Below, piece by piece: positions 1 through 9,087 of a DNA stretch of 64,000 nt. Origin of the DNA: Hyphomicrobiales bacterium (GTDB taxonomy: Bacteria; Pseudomonadota; Alphaproteobacteria; Rhizobiales; Xanthobacteraceae); assembly GCA_017305665.1 (NCBI GenBank), contig JAFKKH010000023.1:1-64000 (forward strand), given 5' to 3'. The notes under the pieces are model-generated. The model saw only the letters and a list, made by a program, of their open reading frames with translations. It had not been told where the DNA came from and made no database searches. A program made the translations under genes and the position numbers. Numbering within the stretch: the first letter of the stretch is position 1; each line of letters starts with the position of its first letter.

Positions 1-186
1 CAGCGAACACTTCAATGCGCGGTGACAACGGTCGTCTTATGTCGTCAGAATGGTCGTCCATTGTGAGCACCCTTCCAGAAGATGACTCTTCTAGCGGTGC
101 TCTCATGACTCCGCACAAACAATCCAGAGGGCCTCGGCGCTACGCTTACCTTTGATGGTGGTGCTACGCGCATTGAAGGGTGGCGC
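1..186. other. short non-coding or degraded stretch
   Basis: No intact gene is visible. From about position 121 the + strand is open and runs without a stop into the IS66 tnpB fragment that follows. The part before 117 has stops in that frame. It is probably debris of the same insertion sequence. Confidence 0.4.
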
Positions 187-360
187 GTGATCGGCCCGAC
201 CGGCGCAGTCCGCGTGATGGTGGCGACTAGCCCCGTCGACTTCCGCAAAGGTGCCGAAGGGCTCGCTGCCCTGGTGCGCGAGACCATGACAGCAGATCCA
301 TTCTCGGGCGCCGTTTATGTATTCCGCGCCAAGCGGGCTCTTTTGGCACGGAACACATAA
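187..360 (+). pseudogene. tnpB: IS66-type TnpB (Orf2) N-terminal fragment
   Basis: The frame encodes the start of an IS66 accessory protein TnpB, with the family motifs PVDFRKG and YVFRAKRA. Intact TnpB is about 110-120 residues; here only about 55 remain before a TAA at 358-360. The GTG at 187 is a guess, because the frame is open further upstream to about 121. The truncation point coincides exactly with the YVFRAKRA region, where it meets an oppositely oriented tnpB fragment. TnpB is required for IS66 transposition, so this copy is dead. Confidence 0.7.
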
Positions 361-479
361 AGCGCACCATCGAACGGATCCGAGCCGGCATCGCGCACAA
401 GCGCAACCAGACCATCGATACCCTTGCGGAAGTCGACCGGATGGCTGGCCGGGAACACCTTCACACCAGAAGGGATCAT
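315..479 (-). pseudogene. tnpB: second IS66-type TnpB N-terminal fragment, inverted
   Basis: The minus-strand frame starts with MIPSGVKVF, contains HPVDFRKGIDGLVALVR and YVFRAKRA, and stops after 54 residues. It begins at an ATGA overlap with the stop of the tnpA-like frame upstream, the normal A-B order of IS66. It differs in sequence from the plus-strand tnpB fragment, so these are two different elements. The last about 45 bases overlap the other fragment as an imperfect palindrome, as expected if two homologous tnpB genes recombined in inverted orientation. Confidence 0.75.
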
Positions 480-825
480 GCCGAACGAACCGCGCGGATC
501 ACCCGCTGCAAGTGCGCCTCGTCGATATCCACGCCGGCGCGCACGGCGACCTCGCCAATCGCAATCTCGATCACGGCGTAGGGCACACGCAACACCGCTG
601 CTTCGCAGTTCGGGTGTCGCGTGCGACAATGCCGCTCGGCCCGAGCATCACAACGCCATGCGAACAGCTGTGATGGGTGGATGCCGATCCGACGGGCGAT
701 CGCCGAGACGCTCGCACCAAGCTCCACCGCTTCTGTTACAACCTGCCCCTTGGACTCGTCCGACCAGCGTCGGCGAAGCTGGCGCGCGGCGCACCCTCAA
801 GACGGTCGGCAACCGCTTCAATCAT
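476..825 (-). pseudogene. tnpA: IS66-type TnpA (Orf1) with a frameshift
   Basis: This is the IS66 Orf1 helix-turn-helix protein. From an ATG at 825 the frame reads MIEAVADRLEG. About 50 bases later the family sequence (RRRWSDESKGQVV) continues in another frame, so one frameshift is present near 775-785. The rest (ARRIGIHPSQLFAWR, then EIAIGEVAVRAG and QRVIRAVRSA) is intact and ends at 476, overlapping the tnpB start. The tnpC transposase that should follow is missing. Confidence 0.75.
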
Positions 826-941
826 ATGAAAGGTTCTAGTTCCAGAACCAGGTGCAGACACAGAACCTCACATCGGCTCACAAACTCAACAGCCGATCAA
901 CCACTCCGCCAGATGGCGGTTCCCTTGCCGCTTACCCCATA

Positions 942-2510
942 TCAAAGATCTCCTTTCGGCCACCAAGGCCGCATGCTGTTGAATGCGCGGAATAGAGGAC
1001 GCCGCATCAGGTGATGTCGCGTCATCAACCTATTCTCAGGCTCGGCCTCTGTCAGCTCAAACCAGCGGCGCTCCGAAACCAAACCCAGAATTGCATTCTC
1101 TCCTACATAGTCCACAGCACTGCTGGCATCATCGGCTTTTAATATCCCGGTCTGGATCAGCTCAATAATTCGATCCGGATCGGTATCTTCTAGATACTTG
1201 TAATTTGTAGTCGAAACGCAAGTAACGGCGTCAACATATTGCGGAACACGATAAGCAATCGTGTAGCAAAATCGGAGCGTGCGACGGGCAATCTCCTCGA
1301 ATCGAACGGTCTCCGGTTGAGAGTCGATCGGCCGTGTCGCGCTAAGTTCAACAACGTTATTGGCAGACTCCACGAATCCTGCGGCCTGATATTCCGACGG
1401 TGCCAAAGCGATAATCCGCTTACCGATAATGCCCGCCTCAATAGCTGCACTACCACCCGCAACGACGACAATGTCAGCCTGTTCAATCAGACCCAACGTG
1501 CTCGTCCGGTCATTGCTTGGAATAAAGGAAACACCGCGCTTCTGCGCCCAATCACGATAATACTCTTCCGCCCTGATACCAGTACGTTGACCAATCCGCT
1601 CGCTCCAGTTTGGGTGCGCCCGAAGAACTATATCTTGCGGTTTCAGGTCAAAATGAGAGATCAGTGCATCATAGGCCTGCGTGCGGCCCTGCCATCCGTC
1701 TGCGCGATCCGGGTGTCCCCAAACCTCGCTGCGGCTTCCGGGAACTAGCAATACTTTATAGCGACCATTGGCGGGCCACTCCTTATGTAGAGCTGAAGTG
1801 TTATAAGCTCGCCATTCTTTGCTGTTCGATCGGTTAAATCGCGCCGCTACGATGGTAGCAGCTCGACGCGCTTGGACAGGCGTTAGCGGAACATCGCACC
1901 ACTCTGCCGCCAACCGGCTGATCGATCGCAAACCAAGACAGCTCTCGTCGGGCAATAATTGCAATCCATCACCAAACCAAGACCTCTCCATCGAGATATA
2001 ACGGACTCCGGTGTCCTTCGCCGCCTCGAGAATTCCCCGGGTTGCATCCATACGACCGTTAAACGCTATAACAGCATCTAAGCGCTCGCGTTGGATCCAA
2101 ATCTTCGCTGCTTCGTATCCAATCGCTGCGGCGACATCGAGGTTCGCCTTTAGCGTAGAAAATTCGGTGGTCGCGAGATCTTCATCTGATTCAAATCGAC
2201 CAATCGTGCAGGCGCTCGACGCGCCCCATCCTCGCGAAACGAAATCGGCTCGACCCGTTGTATCCGAAACTTGTCCTATTGCCGTCACGCCACGGGCCTC
2301 GTAAGAGCGCACACCGGCGAACCGACAGGCTGCGCACTCGATCAGTGCGTGCCGCTGCGGTCGAAGTTCGCGTGTATAGCAGCTGGGTAAATCAGAATCG
2401 CAAGTGAGAAATCGCACTTCGTGCGCAGCACGACGCACTAGCTTTGCCAGAAAGGCAACATGTTCTACATGCGGGCGCCACGAATAAATGGAGGAAAAGC
2501 CGATACGCAT
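942..2510 (-). CDS. capsule-type glycosyltransferase-like protein
   Basis: A protein of about 522 residues that resembles the capsule polysaccharide biosynthesis or UDP-glycosyltransferase/GT-B fold group. The N-terminus (MRIGFSSIYSWRPHVEH) suits a Rossmann-like first strand. A C-terminal half with VLLVPGSRSE, the YRDWAQKRGV area and DIVVVAGGSAAIEAGIIGK fits the donor-binding half of a GT-B enzyme. I chose the ATG at 2510 over one eight codons upstream because AAGGAAAG lies just before it. It is the last gene of a minus-strand run after the flippase and polymerase genes, so a role in assembling the polysaccharide repeat unit is likely. Donor and acceptor cannot be told from sequence. Family assignment is by eye. 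Confidence 0.6.
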   Translation of the reverse strand: MRIGFSSIYSWRPHVEHVAFLAKLVRRAAHEVRFLTCDSDLPSCYTRELRPQRHALIECAACRFAGVRSYEARGVTAIGQVSDTTGRADFVSRGWGASSACTIGRFESDEDLATTEFSTLKANLDVAAAIGYEAAKIWIQRERLDAVIAFNGRMDATRGILEAAKDTGVRYISMERSWFGDGLQLLPDESCLGLRSISRLAAEWCDVPLTPVQARRAATIVAARFNRSNSKEWRAYNTSALHKEWPANGRYKVLLVPGSRSEVWGHPDRADGWQGRTQAYDALISHFDLKPQDIVLRAHPNWSERIGQRTGIRAEEYYRDWAQKRGVSFIPSNDRTSTLGLIEQADIVVVAGGSAAIEAGIIGKRIIALAPSEYQAAGFVESANNVVELSATRPIDSQPETVRFEEIARRTLRFCYTIAYRVPQYVDAVTCVSTTNYKYLEDTDPDRIIELIQTGILKADDASSAVDYVGENAILGLVSERRWFELTEAEPENRLMTRHHLMRRPLFRAFNSMRPWWPKGDL

Positions 2511-2570
2511 CTTTCCTTGCAGCAGCCTCCACAATGTGAAACTGATCGGTTCCGCTATGAGCGTCTACCG

Positions 2571-3920
2571 CTATAAACCTAGCCTGTCGTAACCGGCTTT
2601 CATCCTACTCAAGATATCTTGCCGGGTGCCGACCTTCCAAGACTTTGTAGCCCAAAGCGAAAAGAAAAATTTACACAGCGGACTTGCCAACGCCAAGAAC
2701 AGCGCTAGCCAGGCGACCTGCAACAGACCTATCTTTGAGATTCCGGAAGGTAAAACCACCACGAATAGCCAAAGCGCGAATCCGGTAAGAAAACCCGAGA
2801 TGTCGGCGGAAATGATCAGCTTTTCCTTCTTGATAACGATTAGGTAGCTGGACCAAAAGTCCGAGACTCTAATCACCGATACAGCCAAAGCAATTGGTAA
2901 AATAGTGATCGTCTCGCCGTAAGCGCTAAAATATTCCGATATTAGCGTTCGCAGTATGTAAAACATGGGTACGGCAGCGAAGCCGCCAAGAAACAATGTG
3001 ATAACAATTGCTACAAGCGCCAATCGGAACGTTGCGAAGAGACCAACTTTGGCCATACTGTGGGCCAGGCTGGGAAACAAGGAAGCATTGAGAATGCTTT
3101 GAATTGACTGGGCGCTAGTACCCACAGTCGCAATAAAGGCGTAAGCCGCAAACGCAGATTGTGACAATAGACTTGCAGCAAACCAACTGTCAGCACTGAG
3201 GATAAGAAAGCTAAGCGCTGAAACCAGCAGCAGTGCCCGTGAGGTACGCCAGTCGATGCTCGTTACATGACGTGCTGCAAGAATATATGAATGTGACCAT
3301 TTGTACTTGGCAACTTGTACGAACGGACGCATAATCAAAAAGCTGCCGATCCCGGTAACTATCGCTTCAATTAACAAGGTTGCTGCGGCGGAATGCGTTA
3401 TCATCGCAACTGCTACAGAAAGTAAAACGACGCCAACGGCACGGACTAGATTCTCGAGTGAAAAGCGAAGTGGGTTAAGCCGACTTCGACTTTCTACTGT
3501 CGCCGTTAAGAAGAGCTGCTGGGATAGACCATTCGCCGCGGAGATGATGGCTTCCCATGGGGTAAGCTTGACATATGGACCAACCAAAAGCGCAATAGCA
3601 GCGAATGGTAGAAGCAACACAAGCGCAACTAAGATATTTTGCGCAAGAAGTATCCGACCAGCTTGCTCTCGACCAGTTGCGAAATAGGACGGTAATTCTC
3701 GCTGAAGAAGCGGGTAGAGACCCAACACCCCGATCATTAAAAAAGCGGAAGCAATCAGAAGCCCCGCGCTAAAAGCTGCAAACTCTTCGGGCGAAAAGAC
3801 GTGCGCCATCACCACACGCCGCACCATCATCAAAATCAGCGCTATCGCCAAAAGTGGCACGTACAAGACCTGCCGGGACCATAATTTTTGGAGCAAAGAT
3901 GGCATTTCTCGCAACCTCAT
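2571..3920 (-). CDS. Wzx-like polysaccharide flippase
   Basis: A very hydrophobic protein of about 449 residues with around a dozen predicted membrane segments, typical in size and layout of the MOP-superfamily flippases that move undecaprenyl-diphosphate-linked repeat units across the inner membrane. Recognisable traits are an N-terminal amphipathic start (RQVLYVPLLAIALILMM), an FSPEEFAAFSAGLL motif region after the first helix, and paired helices throughout. The ATG at 3920 has AGGA five bases upstream and is preferred over the longer frame from 4049. It lies between the Wzy-like and glycosyltransferase genes on the same strand, the usual company of wzx. Sequence of this family is poorly conserved, so the call rests on topology and context. 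Confidence 0.7.
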   Translation of the reverse strand: MRLREMPSLLQKLWSRQVLYVPLLAIALILMMVRRVVMAHVFSPEEFAAFSAGLLIASAFLMIGVLGLYPLLQRELPSYFATGREQAGRILLAQNILVALVLLLPFAAIALLVGPYVKLTPWEAIISAANGLSQQLFLTATVESRSRLNPLRFSLENLVRAVGVVLLSVAVAMITHSAAATLLIEAIVTGIGSFLIMRPFVQVAKYKWSHSYILAARHVTSIDWRTSRALLLVSALSFLILSADSWFAASLLSQSAFAAYAFIATVGTSAQSIQSILNASLFPSLAHSMAKVGLFATFRLALVAIVITLFLGGFAAVPMFYILRTLISEYFSAYGETITILPIALAVSVIRVSDFWSSYLIVIKKEKLIISADISGFLTGFALWLFVVVLPSGISKIGLLQVAWLALFLALASPLCKFFFSLWATKSWKVGTRQDILSRMKAGYDRLGL

Positions 3921-4229
3921 TCGAATCCTAAAGCACCCGGAACCAATGGAAGGAACCGGCACCAGTGAAAGGAAAAGAAGGGATGTGACTTTATTGATCG
4001 CGCTCTCACGGGTACTTGAGGTATTTCCCGCAATTGCCTTTCTGCACACCGGCGGAGCACAAACTTTTCATTGCATTCTGTCAATATGACTTGAATACAT
4101 GGCGTCTCCAGCAGAGAACAAGGGCTCGAGCGTGAGGCATCCAAAAGGACGCGCCATCTATCATCGATCACACAGAGCGCAACCGCCGCGATTTCTGCGC
4201 CTGTAGCAGTCGGTGCCTTGAACCGCGTT

Positions 4230-5519
4230 TCATGCTTCCTCAAGTCGCGGAGCCGCTCTGCGCTGTCCGACCCGAAACATCGCCAAAGGTATAATCACGA
4301 ATCCAAAGCATATGAACGGGAACGCCATAATATCAACGGCGAACATTAAAGGTGAAAGATATGCAATGATATATATCGCGCTGGCGGCTCCAATCACGAA
4401 GACACGACCAGGAAACACGCGAAGAGCGACCATGGCGCCCCACATAGCAATGCCTAACAGCACGCCTGTTGCTAACATCACAGGAAGCCCGAAGTCGTGA
4501 TATAAAGCTCCCGGTAAAGAGGGGAACCGACCGGAAAAGTCCGTCTGCCCTGCTCCGCCTAGATGAATGCCGACCTTGGACAATAGTTCTCGAGGACCAC
4601 TGAATAACAGCAAAGAGTCAGAATCTGATCGTGTAAGCAAGCCCGCAAATGTAAAAGCACTATGCGTTGCGTACATTACCGCAATGGCAAGAACGCCGCT
4701 GATTTTGCCGATTTCCCCCGGTTGATCGGTTGTCGGCAGCAGAATGCTTCGCTTTACGCCGAGATAAGATTCAAAACTTCGAGCATATTGTTGGGGAGAC
4801 ATATTGGAGGCGTCGGCACGACATACAAAGACGTAGAGTATAAATCCGATGGCAATGGCTCCAAGCGCAACAGACATACCGAGATCCACCTGTCGCAAGC
4901 GCGGACACCCACCAAGGGCGGTTCGGATGCCGATCATGGCCAGTACGAAGGTTCCGAACAGCATGATTGTTGATCGGCTGGCAGCCAGTTCCGACTGTAC
5001 CATGAGTAGAAGGAAAGCTGACGACATAACGACCCAAAAAAGCTTCCGTGTAACGTCCCACATCATAACCACTGCAACGGGAACAAAAAACGTGTAACCA
5101 AAAAGTTGGCCAATGACACTGAAAGGCGAAGAAACGCCACTTCTTAATAGTCCCAATTGGGTCATTTGCTCCCGGGCGATACACGCTCCATGCGTGTAGT
5201 CGATTCCCTGAATCATCCGATCGATGAAGAGGCTGACAAGAGCGATCGCAGAGATTCCAAGCCCCGAAAAGATAAGAGCCAGGCCATGTCGTTCCAGCCG
5301 CGGCAAAGAAAGTCTCGTTGGCCACGGCCCAATTTGAGACGAGGAAGGCAATAGCAGCAAAGGCGCAGAAACGAAAACAACAAAAGCAAGCTCGTAGACA
5401 ACCGCGCGGGAAAAATTCGGATAGCGCGATATTGAACCGCTAAGCGCCAGTAGAAAGAAGTAGCTCGCCCAAATACCCCAAAACGGCCACCAGGGGCCGC
5501 GCCTCAACGTCCACTCCAT
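4230..5519 (-). CDS. Wzy-like O-antigen / oligosaccharide repeat-unit polymerase
   Basis: A polytopic membrane protein of about 429 residues with roughly ten to twelve hydrophobic helices and one large loop in the middle (around FVCRADASNMSPQQYARSF to SGRFPSLPGALYHDFG), as in Wzy polymerases that join repeat units in the periplasm. Repeats such as FSGRFPSLPG and LYHDFGLPVML before the last helices resemble the oligosaccharide repeat-unit polymerase group. The ATG at 5519 has an AGGGAG site upstream and is preferred over the start at 5585. Position next to the flippase supports the call. Wzy proteins diverge strongly, so specificity is unknown. Confidence 0.65.
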   Translation of the reverse strand: MEWTLRRGPWWPFWGIWASYFFLLALSGSISRYPNFSRAVVYELAFVVFVSAPLLLLPSSSQIGPWPTRLSLPRLERHGLALIFSGLGISAIALVSLFIDRMIQGIDYTHGACIAREQMTQLGLLRSGVSSPFSVIGQLFGYTFFVPVAVVMMWDVTRKLFWVVMSSAFLLLMVQSELAASRSTIMLFGTFVLAMIGIRTALGGCPRLRQVDLGMSVALGAIAIGFILYVFVCRADASNMSPQQYARSFESYLGVKRSILLPTTDQPGEIGKISGVLAIAVMYATHSAFTFAGLLTRSDSDSLLLFSGPRELLSKVGIHLGGAGQTDFSGRFPSLPGALYHDFGLPVMLATGVLLGIAMWGAMVALRVFPGRVFVIGAASAIYIIAYLSPLMFAVDIMAFPFICFGFVIIPLAMFRVGQRRAAPRLEEA

Positions 5520-5760
5520 ACCGGGGCTCCCTGATAGAAACGACCAGTGCGGGTATCGTGGACCACCCCTCAGTTTGTCAACCAAAATCCTAGCTAAAAA
5601 GATGCTCTATAAGCCTAGATCATAAGCCCAGATCAAATGGGGAAATCAGCTGGTGAGCTCTCGATTGTTCCGCTACCTTCACTCGCTCGGCCTTGTATAG
5701 ACTTGGGATATTCTCTAGACGACCGCAAATGTCGCAACTGACAACCAACCGTCTCCAACA

Positions 5761-7770
5761 ATGATTTTTCCGGCATCTCAAAGTCAAGATCGGCGTGGAA
5801 TCGATTTTACTTCGCTCTACCTGGCATCCGCGACCACGCTTTCTATGAGCTTTTCTCTGGCGGCTATCGCTTTCTACTGGCGTATCGAGCTTGGGACCAA
5901 CAACTCGCTTGTTGTGCTCCCGCTCTTCTTGCTTGCGGGAGCACTTATGCTGCTGCCGGCGCTGCTCTATTCGTCTGTAAGATTACCCCAGAACTTGACC
6001 GCATCCTTGCCAATTATCGCAGTTATTTCGCTTTGCGCGCTTGTTTGCGCGGCGGGTCACTTTGTACTGGCGCAAGCGGCCGTTTATTTTGCTTTGTTTG
6101 GAATCTGGTTTAGTGGCATTCGCATGCTGGCAACAGCTAACATTGCGCGGCGACATTATATCGCTGCTATCGTGCTCGGGCTTTCTTTGGGCACATTTTA
6201 TTCTTTCATCATGAATACCGGCAATTTGGCGAACGTATTCACGCCAGAGGCCGCCGTTTTGGGTTTGGCACACGTAGACACGTTGTTCCATTCCGCACTC
6301 GCGGCGCTTTTCTCTCGCTATGGCATCGTAAGTACCGGCCTTGATGGTCTTGTAGCGTTTCCTTACCACGCGCTAAGCCATCTGTTATTTGGCTGTATCG
6401 CACTTTGGCTTAACGTTCCCACCACCTACATCTATGCGTTCGCCTCTCAGATTATTGGAGCTCCGCTCCTTATCCTATCGACGTGCTTCGCTGTTTTCGC
6501 ATTATGGCGCCCGACAGAGGGAAGCAGGGCCCCCTTGGCGCTTCTTATTTTTCCACTGACATTCATCTCAATAGTCGAAATAAAGGATTGGCATTCGTAC
6601 CTTTTGTCAGAATCGTACCTATTCGCCCTTAGTTTATTTCTGCTGACAATCCCTCTCCTGCAAAAGCTATCACAATTTCAATATGTGCTTGAATCGCCCA
6701 CGTGCCTTCTTGGCACGATAATCGCAACACTGGTGGTTACAGGAACCAAGGTATCCGTTGGATTCGCTCTAGCCCTCGGCGTCGCTATAAATATTTGTAT
6801 GCAGGTTCTGCCGAAAAGGACTTTCGTTTGTTTAGTGCTTGCAGGATTCCTTTCAGGATGCAGCTTTCTTCTTTGGTTGTTACTGGGAGACAATTCATCA
6901 AATGGCCTTTTCGGATTTTGGATTTTCCCAAAAACTTACCCGTTGGTGGCTTACCTCAACATGGGAGTAACCGCTCTAGGGATTGGGTTCCTTGGAATGC
7001 GGGCCTCTATCGCCATCCATCAACAGCGGATTACTACCAATTTAGCACTGATCGCTCTGGCCCTCTTCCTTCCGACATTGGCCCTGAATGGGCGAGCAGG
7101 TGGCCAATACTATTTCATTAACATTGGTGTTTGGATCGCCGCTGTCGCGATTTGCGGACTTTTTGTTTTACCATCGGTCAACCGCATGAACCATGTTACT
7201 GCAATGACCTTCATAGCGGGAGCAGTGTTCGTCATTGCATCCGCTATCACGCCGCAGAAAAGGGAAAGCGTAAATGCCTTTTTCGAGCTGATCGCAAAAA
7301 TTGAAGATGCCGCATTTAAGGCAGCGCATCCGGGGCAATCTAGTAATAGATCTGTCTTCGTAGTATCCGCCGCTCCCGATATTGTTGCGAAACTGCGCGA
7401 TGTTCCGAAAGACATTGCAGGGACGTACGTTGATCGACTACGCCGTACGATAAGCAACCAGCTTTCCAGCGGACGAGAACGAGTGGCTCTTTTCATTCCG
7501 CCTACAGATACAGAATTCTGGAATTTACAGAAAGACTGCCGCGCGCGAGGCTTTCTTTTTCCAGCGCTACTCGGCATTCCAATGATAAACGGTGTACCAT
7601 CAAACTGCCGAGAAACCGCATATAGCTTCAGGTCATACAGTATAAAAGCCACAAATCGTGAAATGCAAGATCAAGAGCTTTGCCAGAGAGCGCAACAAAT
7701 AGGGATCGATAGAGTTATAAAAGTAATATCGGACAAGGTAGTACATACTCTCGACTGTTTACGAAAATAG
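5761..7770 (+). CDS. large polytopic membrane protein, glycosyltransferase-C-like candidate
   Basis: A 669-residue protein not recognised with certainty. About the first 500 residues are a series of ten or more hydrophobic helices; the last about 160 residues are soluble and contain an AHPGQSSNRSVFVVSAAP stretch and five cysteines. Such a layout (membrane N-terminus, periplasmic C-terminus) occurs in GT-C type glycosyltransferases and in polysaccharide-modifying membrane proteins. It stands alone between divergent neighbours, with its own about 175 bp upstream region. The GT2 enzyme with membrane tail and the SMR-like transporter nearby would supply and flip a lipid-linked sugar, so this protein could be the periplasmic transferase. 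That is inference. Confidence 0.4.
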   Translation: MIFPASQSQDRRGIDFTSLYLASATTLSMSFSLAAIAFYWRIELGTNNSLVVLPLFLLAGALMLLPALLYSSVRLPQNLTASLPIIAVISLCALVCAAGHFVLAQAAVYFALFGIWFSGIRMLATANIARRHYIAAIVLGLSLGTFYSFIMNTGNLANVFTPEAAVLGLAHVDTLFHSALAALFSRYGIVSTGLDGLVAFPYHALSHLLFGCIALWLNVPTTYIYAFASQIIGAPLLILSTCFAVFALWRPTEGSRAPLALLIFPLTFISIVEIKDWHSYLLSESYLFALSLFLLTIPLLQKLSQFQYVLESPTCLLGTIIATLVVTGTKVSVGFALALGVAINICMQVLPKRTFVCLVLAGFLSGCSFLLWLLLGDNSSNGLFGFWIFPKTYPLVAYLNMGVTALGIGFLGMRASIAIHQQRITTNLALIALALFLPTLALNGRAGGQYYFINIGVWIAAVAICGLFVLPSVNRMNHVTAMTFIAGAVFVIASAITPQKRESVNAFFELIAKIEDAAFKAAHPGQSSNRSVFVVSAAPDIVAKLRDVPKDIAGTYVDRLRRTISNQLSSGRERVALFIPPTDTEFWNLQKDCRARGFLFPALLGIPMINGVPSNCRETAYSFRSYSIKATNREMQDQELCQRAQQIGIDRVIKVISDKVVHTLDCLRK

Positions 7771-7992
7771 ACGTCTTGGTCCCAACTTGTCCCTGATTTG
7801 AAATGATAGTTTTCGATGCGCAAGAGCAGGTTTGCCGAGAAGCGATGACATCGAAGTTCAGAAGCAGCATGCATTTGGACTTCGCCGAACGCCGCAAGCA
7901 TCGGCTCACCGATATTGACACCGGCGCGTGTCATGCTCGCACCTCGTCGGAATACACCTTATGCAATGAATCTAAACAAGACGATCTCTGGA

Positions 7993-8889
7993 TCAGAAAT
8001 TCTTAGGCGTCGCGTACGCAAGTCGACGCACTTCGGCGGCGACACTTGCCAGATAGTCTCTGTATTCGCAGGCAGGCATGCGTGCCAGCAACGCATCGAA
8101 CTGCTCCAGCTTGAGAAACCCTCGCACCAAGGCCGCTTCTTCCGGACAGCCGATTTTGACGCCCTGGCGACGCTCGATGGTCTGCACATAAGCTGATGCA
8201 TCCTGTAGCGCACTGCTCGTCCCCGCATCGAGCCATGCAACGCCGCGGCTGAGTCGACGCACGAGAAGTTCATCTCGCTCAAGGTAGACTCGGTTGACGT
8301 CTGTAACCTCGAGTTCGCCACGCGGCGAATGATTCAGCGACTTGGCGATGCCGACAACCTGGCTATCGTAGATGTAAATGCCGGGAACGGCGTAACTGCT
8401 ACGCGGATGAGTGGGCTTCTCCTCCAACGAGTTGGCTCGGCCAAACTGATCGAACGAGACTACACCATAGTTGCCCGGATTCTGGACGTGATAGGCAAAG
8501 ATCATAGCACCGGATTTGAAATCCTTTAGTGCCCGCGGAAAGGCGTCGCCGCCAAAGAAGATATTGTCGCCCAACATCAGGACGCAATTCTCGCCCGCGA
8601 TGAAGTCCTCGGCGATCAGGAATGCTTGGGCGATCCCTTCAGGGCGCGCCTGCTCACGATAGACGAACGACAGTCCCCACTGGCTGCCGTTACCGAGCAG
8701 TCGCTCGAACCGCGGCAGGTCGTCGGGCGTCGAGATAATGCAGAACTCTCGAATACCGCCGGCGACCAGCACCGTAAGCGGATAATAGATCATCGGCTTG
8801 TCATAGACCGCCTGCAGCTGCTTGCATACGATAGACGTCAACGGATAGAGCCGGGAACCCGTACCCCCCGCAAGTATAATTGCTCTCAA
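7993..8889 (-). CDS. rmlA: glucose-1-phosphate thymidylyltransferase RmlA
   Basis: Makes dTDP-glucose from glucose-1-phosphate and dTTP, the first step of all dTDP-6-deoxyhexose pathways. The nucleotide-binding signature AGGTGSRLYPLT is at residues 7-18, followed by KQLQAVYDKPMIYYPL and LGDNIFFG, all canonical RmlA motifs, and the length (298) is normal. It is divergent from rmlB, with about 200 bp between the two starts that must carry both promoters. Together with RmlB and the WecE-type aminotransferase it gives a complete route to a dTDP-4-amino-4,6-dideoxyhexose. Confidence 0.95.
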   Translation of the reverse strand: MRAIILAGGTGSRLYPLTSIVCKQLQAVYDKPMIYYPLTVLVAGGIREFCIISTPDDLPRFERLLGNGSQWGLSFVYREQARPEGIAQAFLIAEDFIAGENCVLMLGDNIFFGGDAFPRALKDFKSGAMIFAYHVQNPGNYGVVSFDQFGRANSLEEKPTHPRSSYAVPGIYIYDSQVVGIAKSLNHSPRGELEVTDVNRVYLERDELLVRRLSRGVAWLDAGTSSALQDASAYVQTIERRQGVKIGCPEEAALVRGFLKLEQFDALLARMPACEYRDYLASVAAEVRRLAYATPKNF

Positions 8890-9087
8890 GCGGCGCCTCG
8901 CATCTCGACAAAAGGATTGGCGCTATTGTCTCCCGGACGCTCCGTCCATACAAGACCCCGGCCCCAGCCCAATGGGTCGCTAGGCAACGATAACCGTTGT
9001 AATCCGTGAGGACCATCCATTGACGCTCTCCACGAGGCGCACTATCACCGCTTGGCTTGTCTAGGCTCGGGCGGCTCAGGAACCTCG

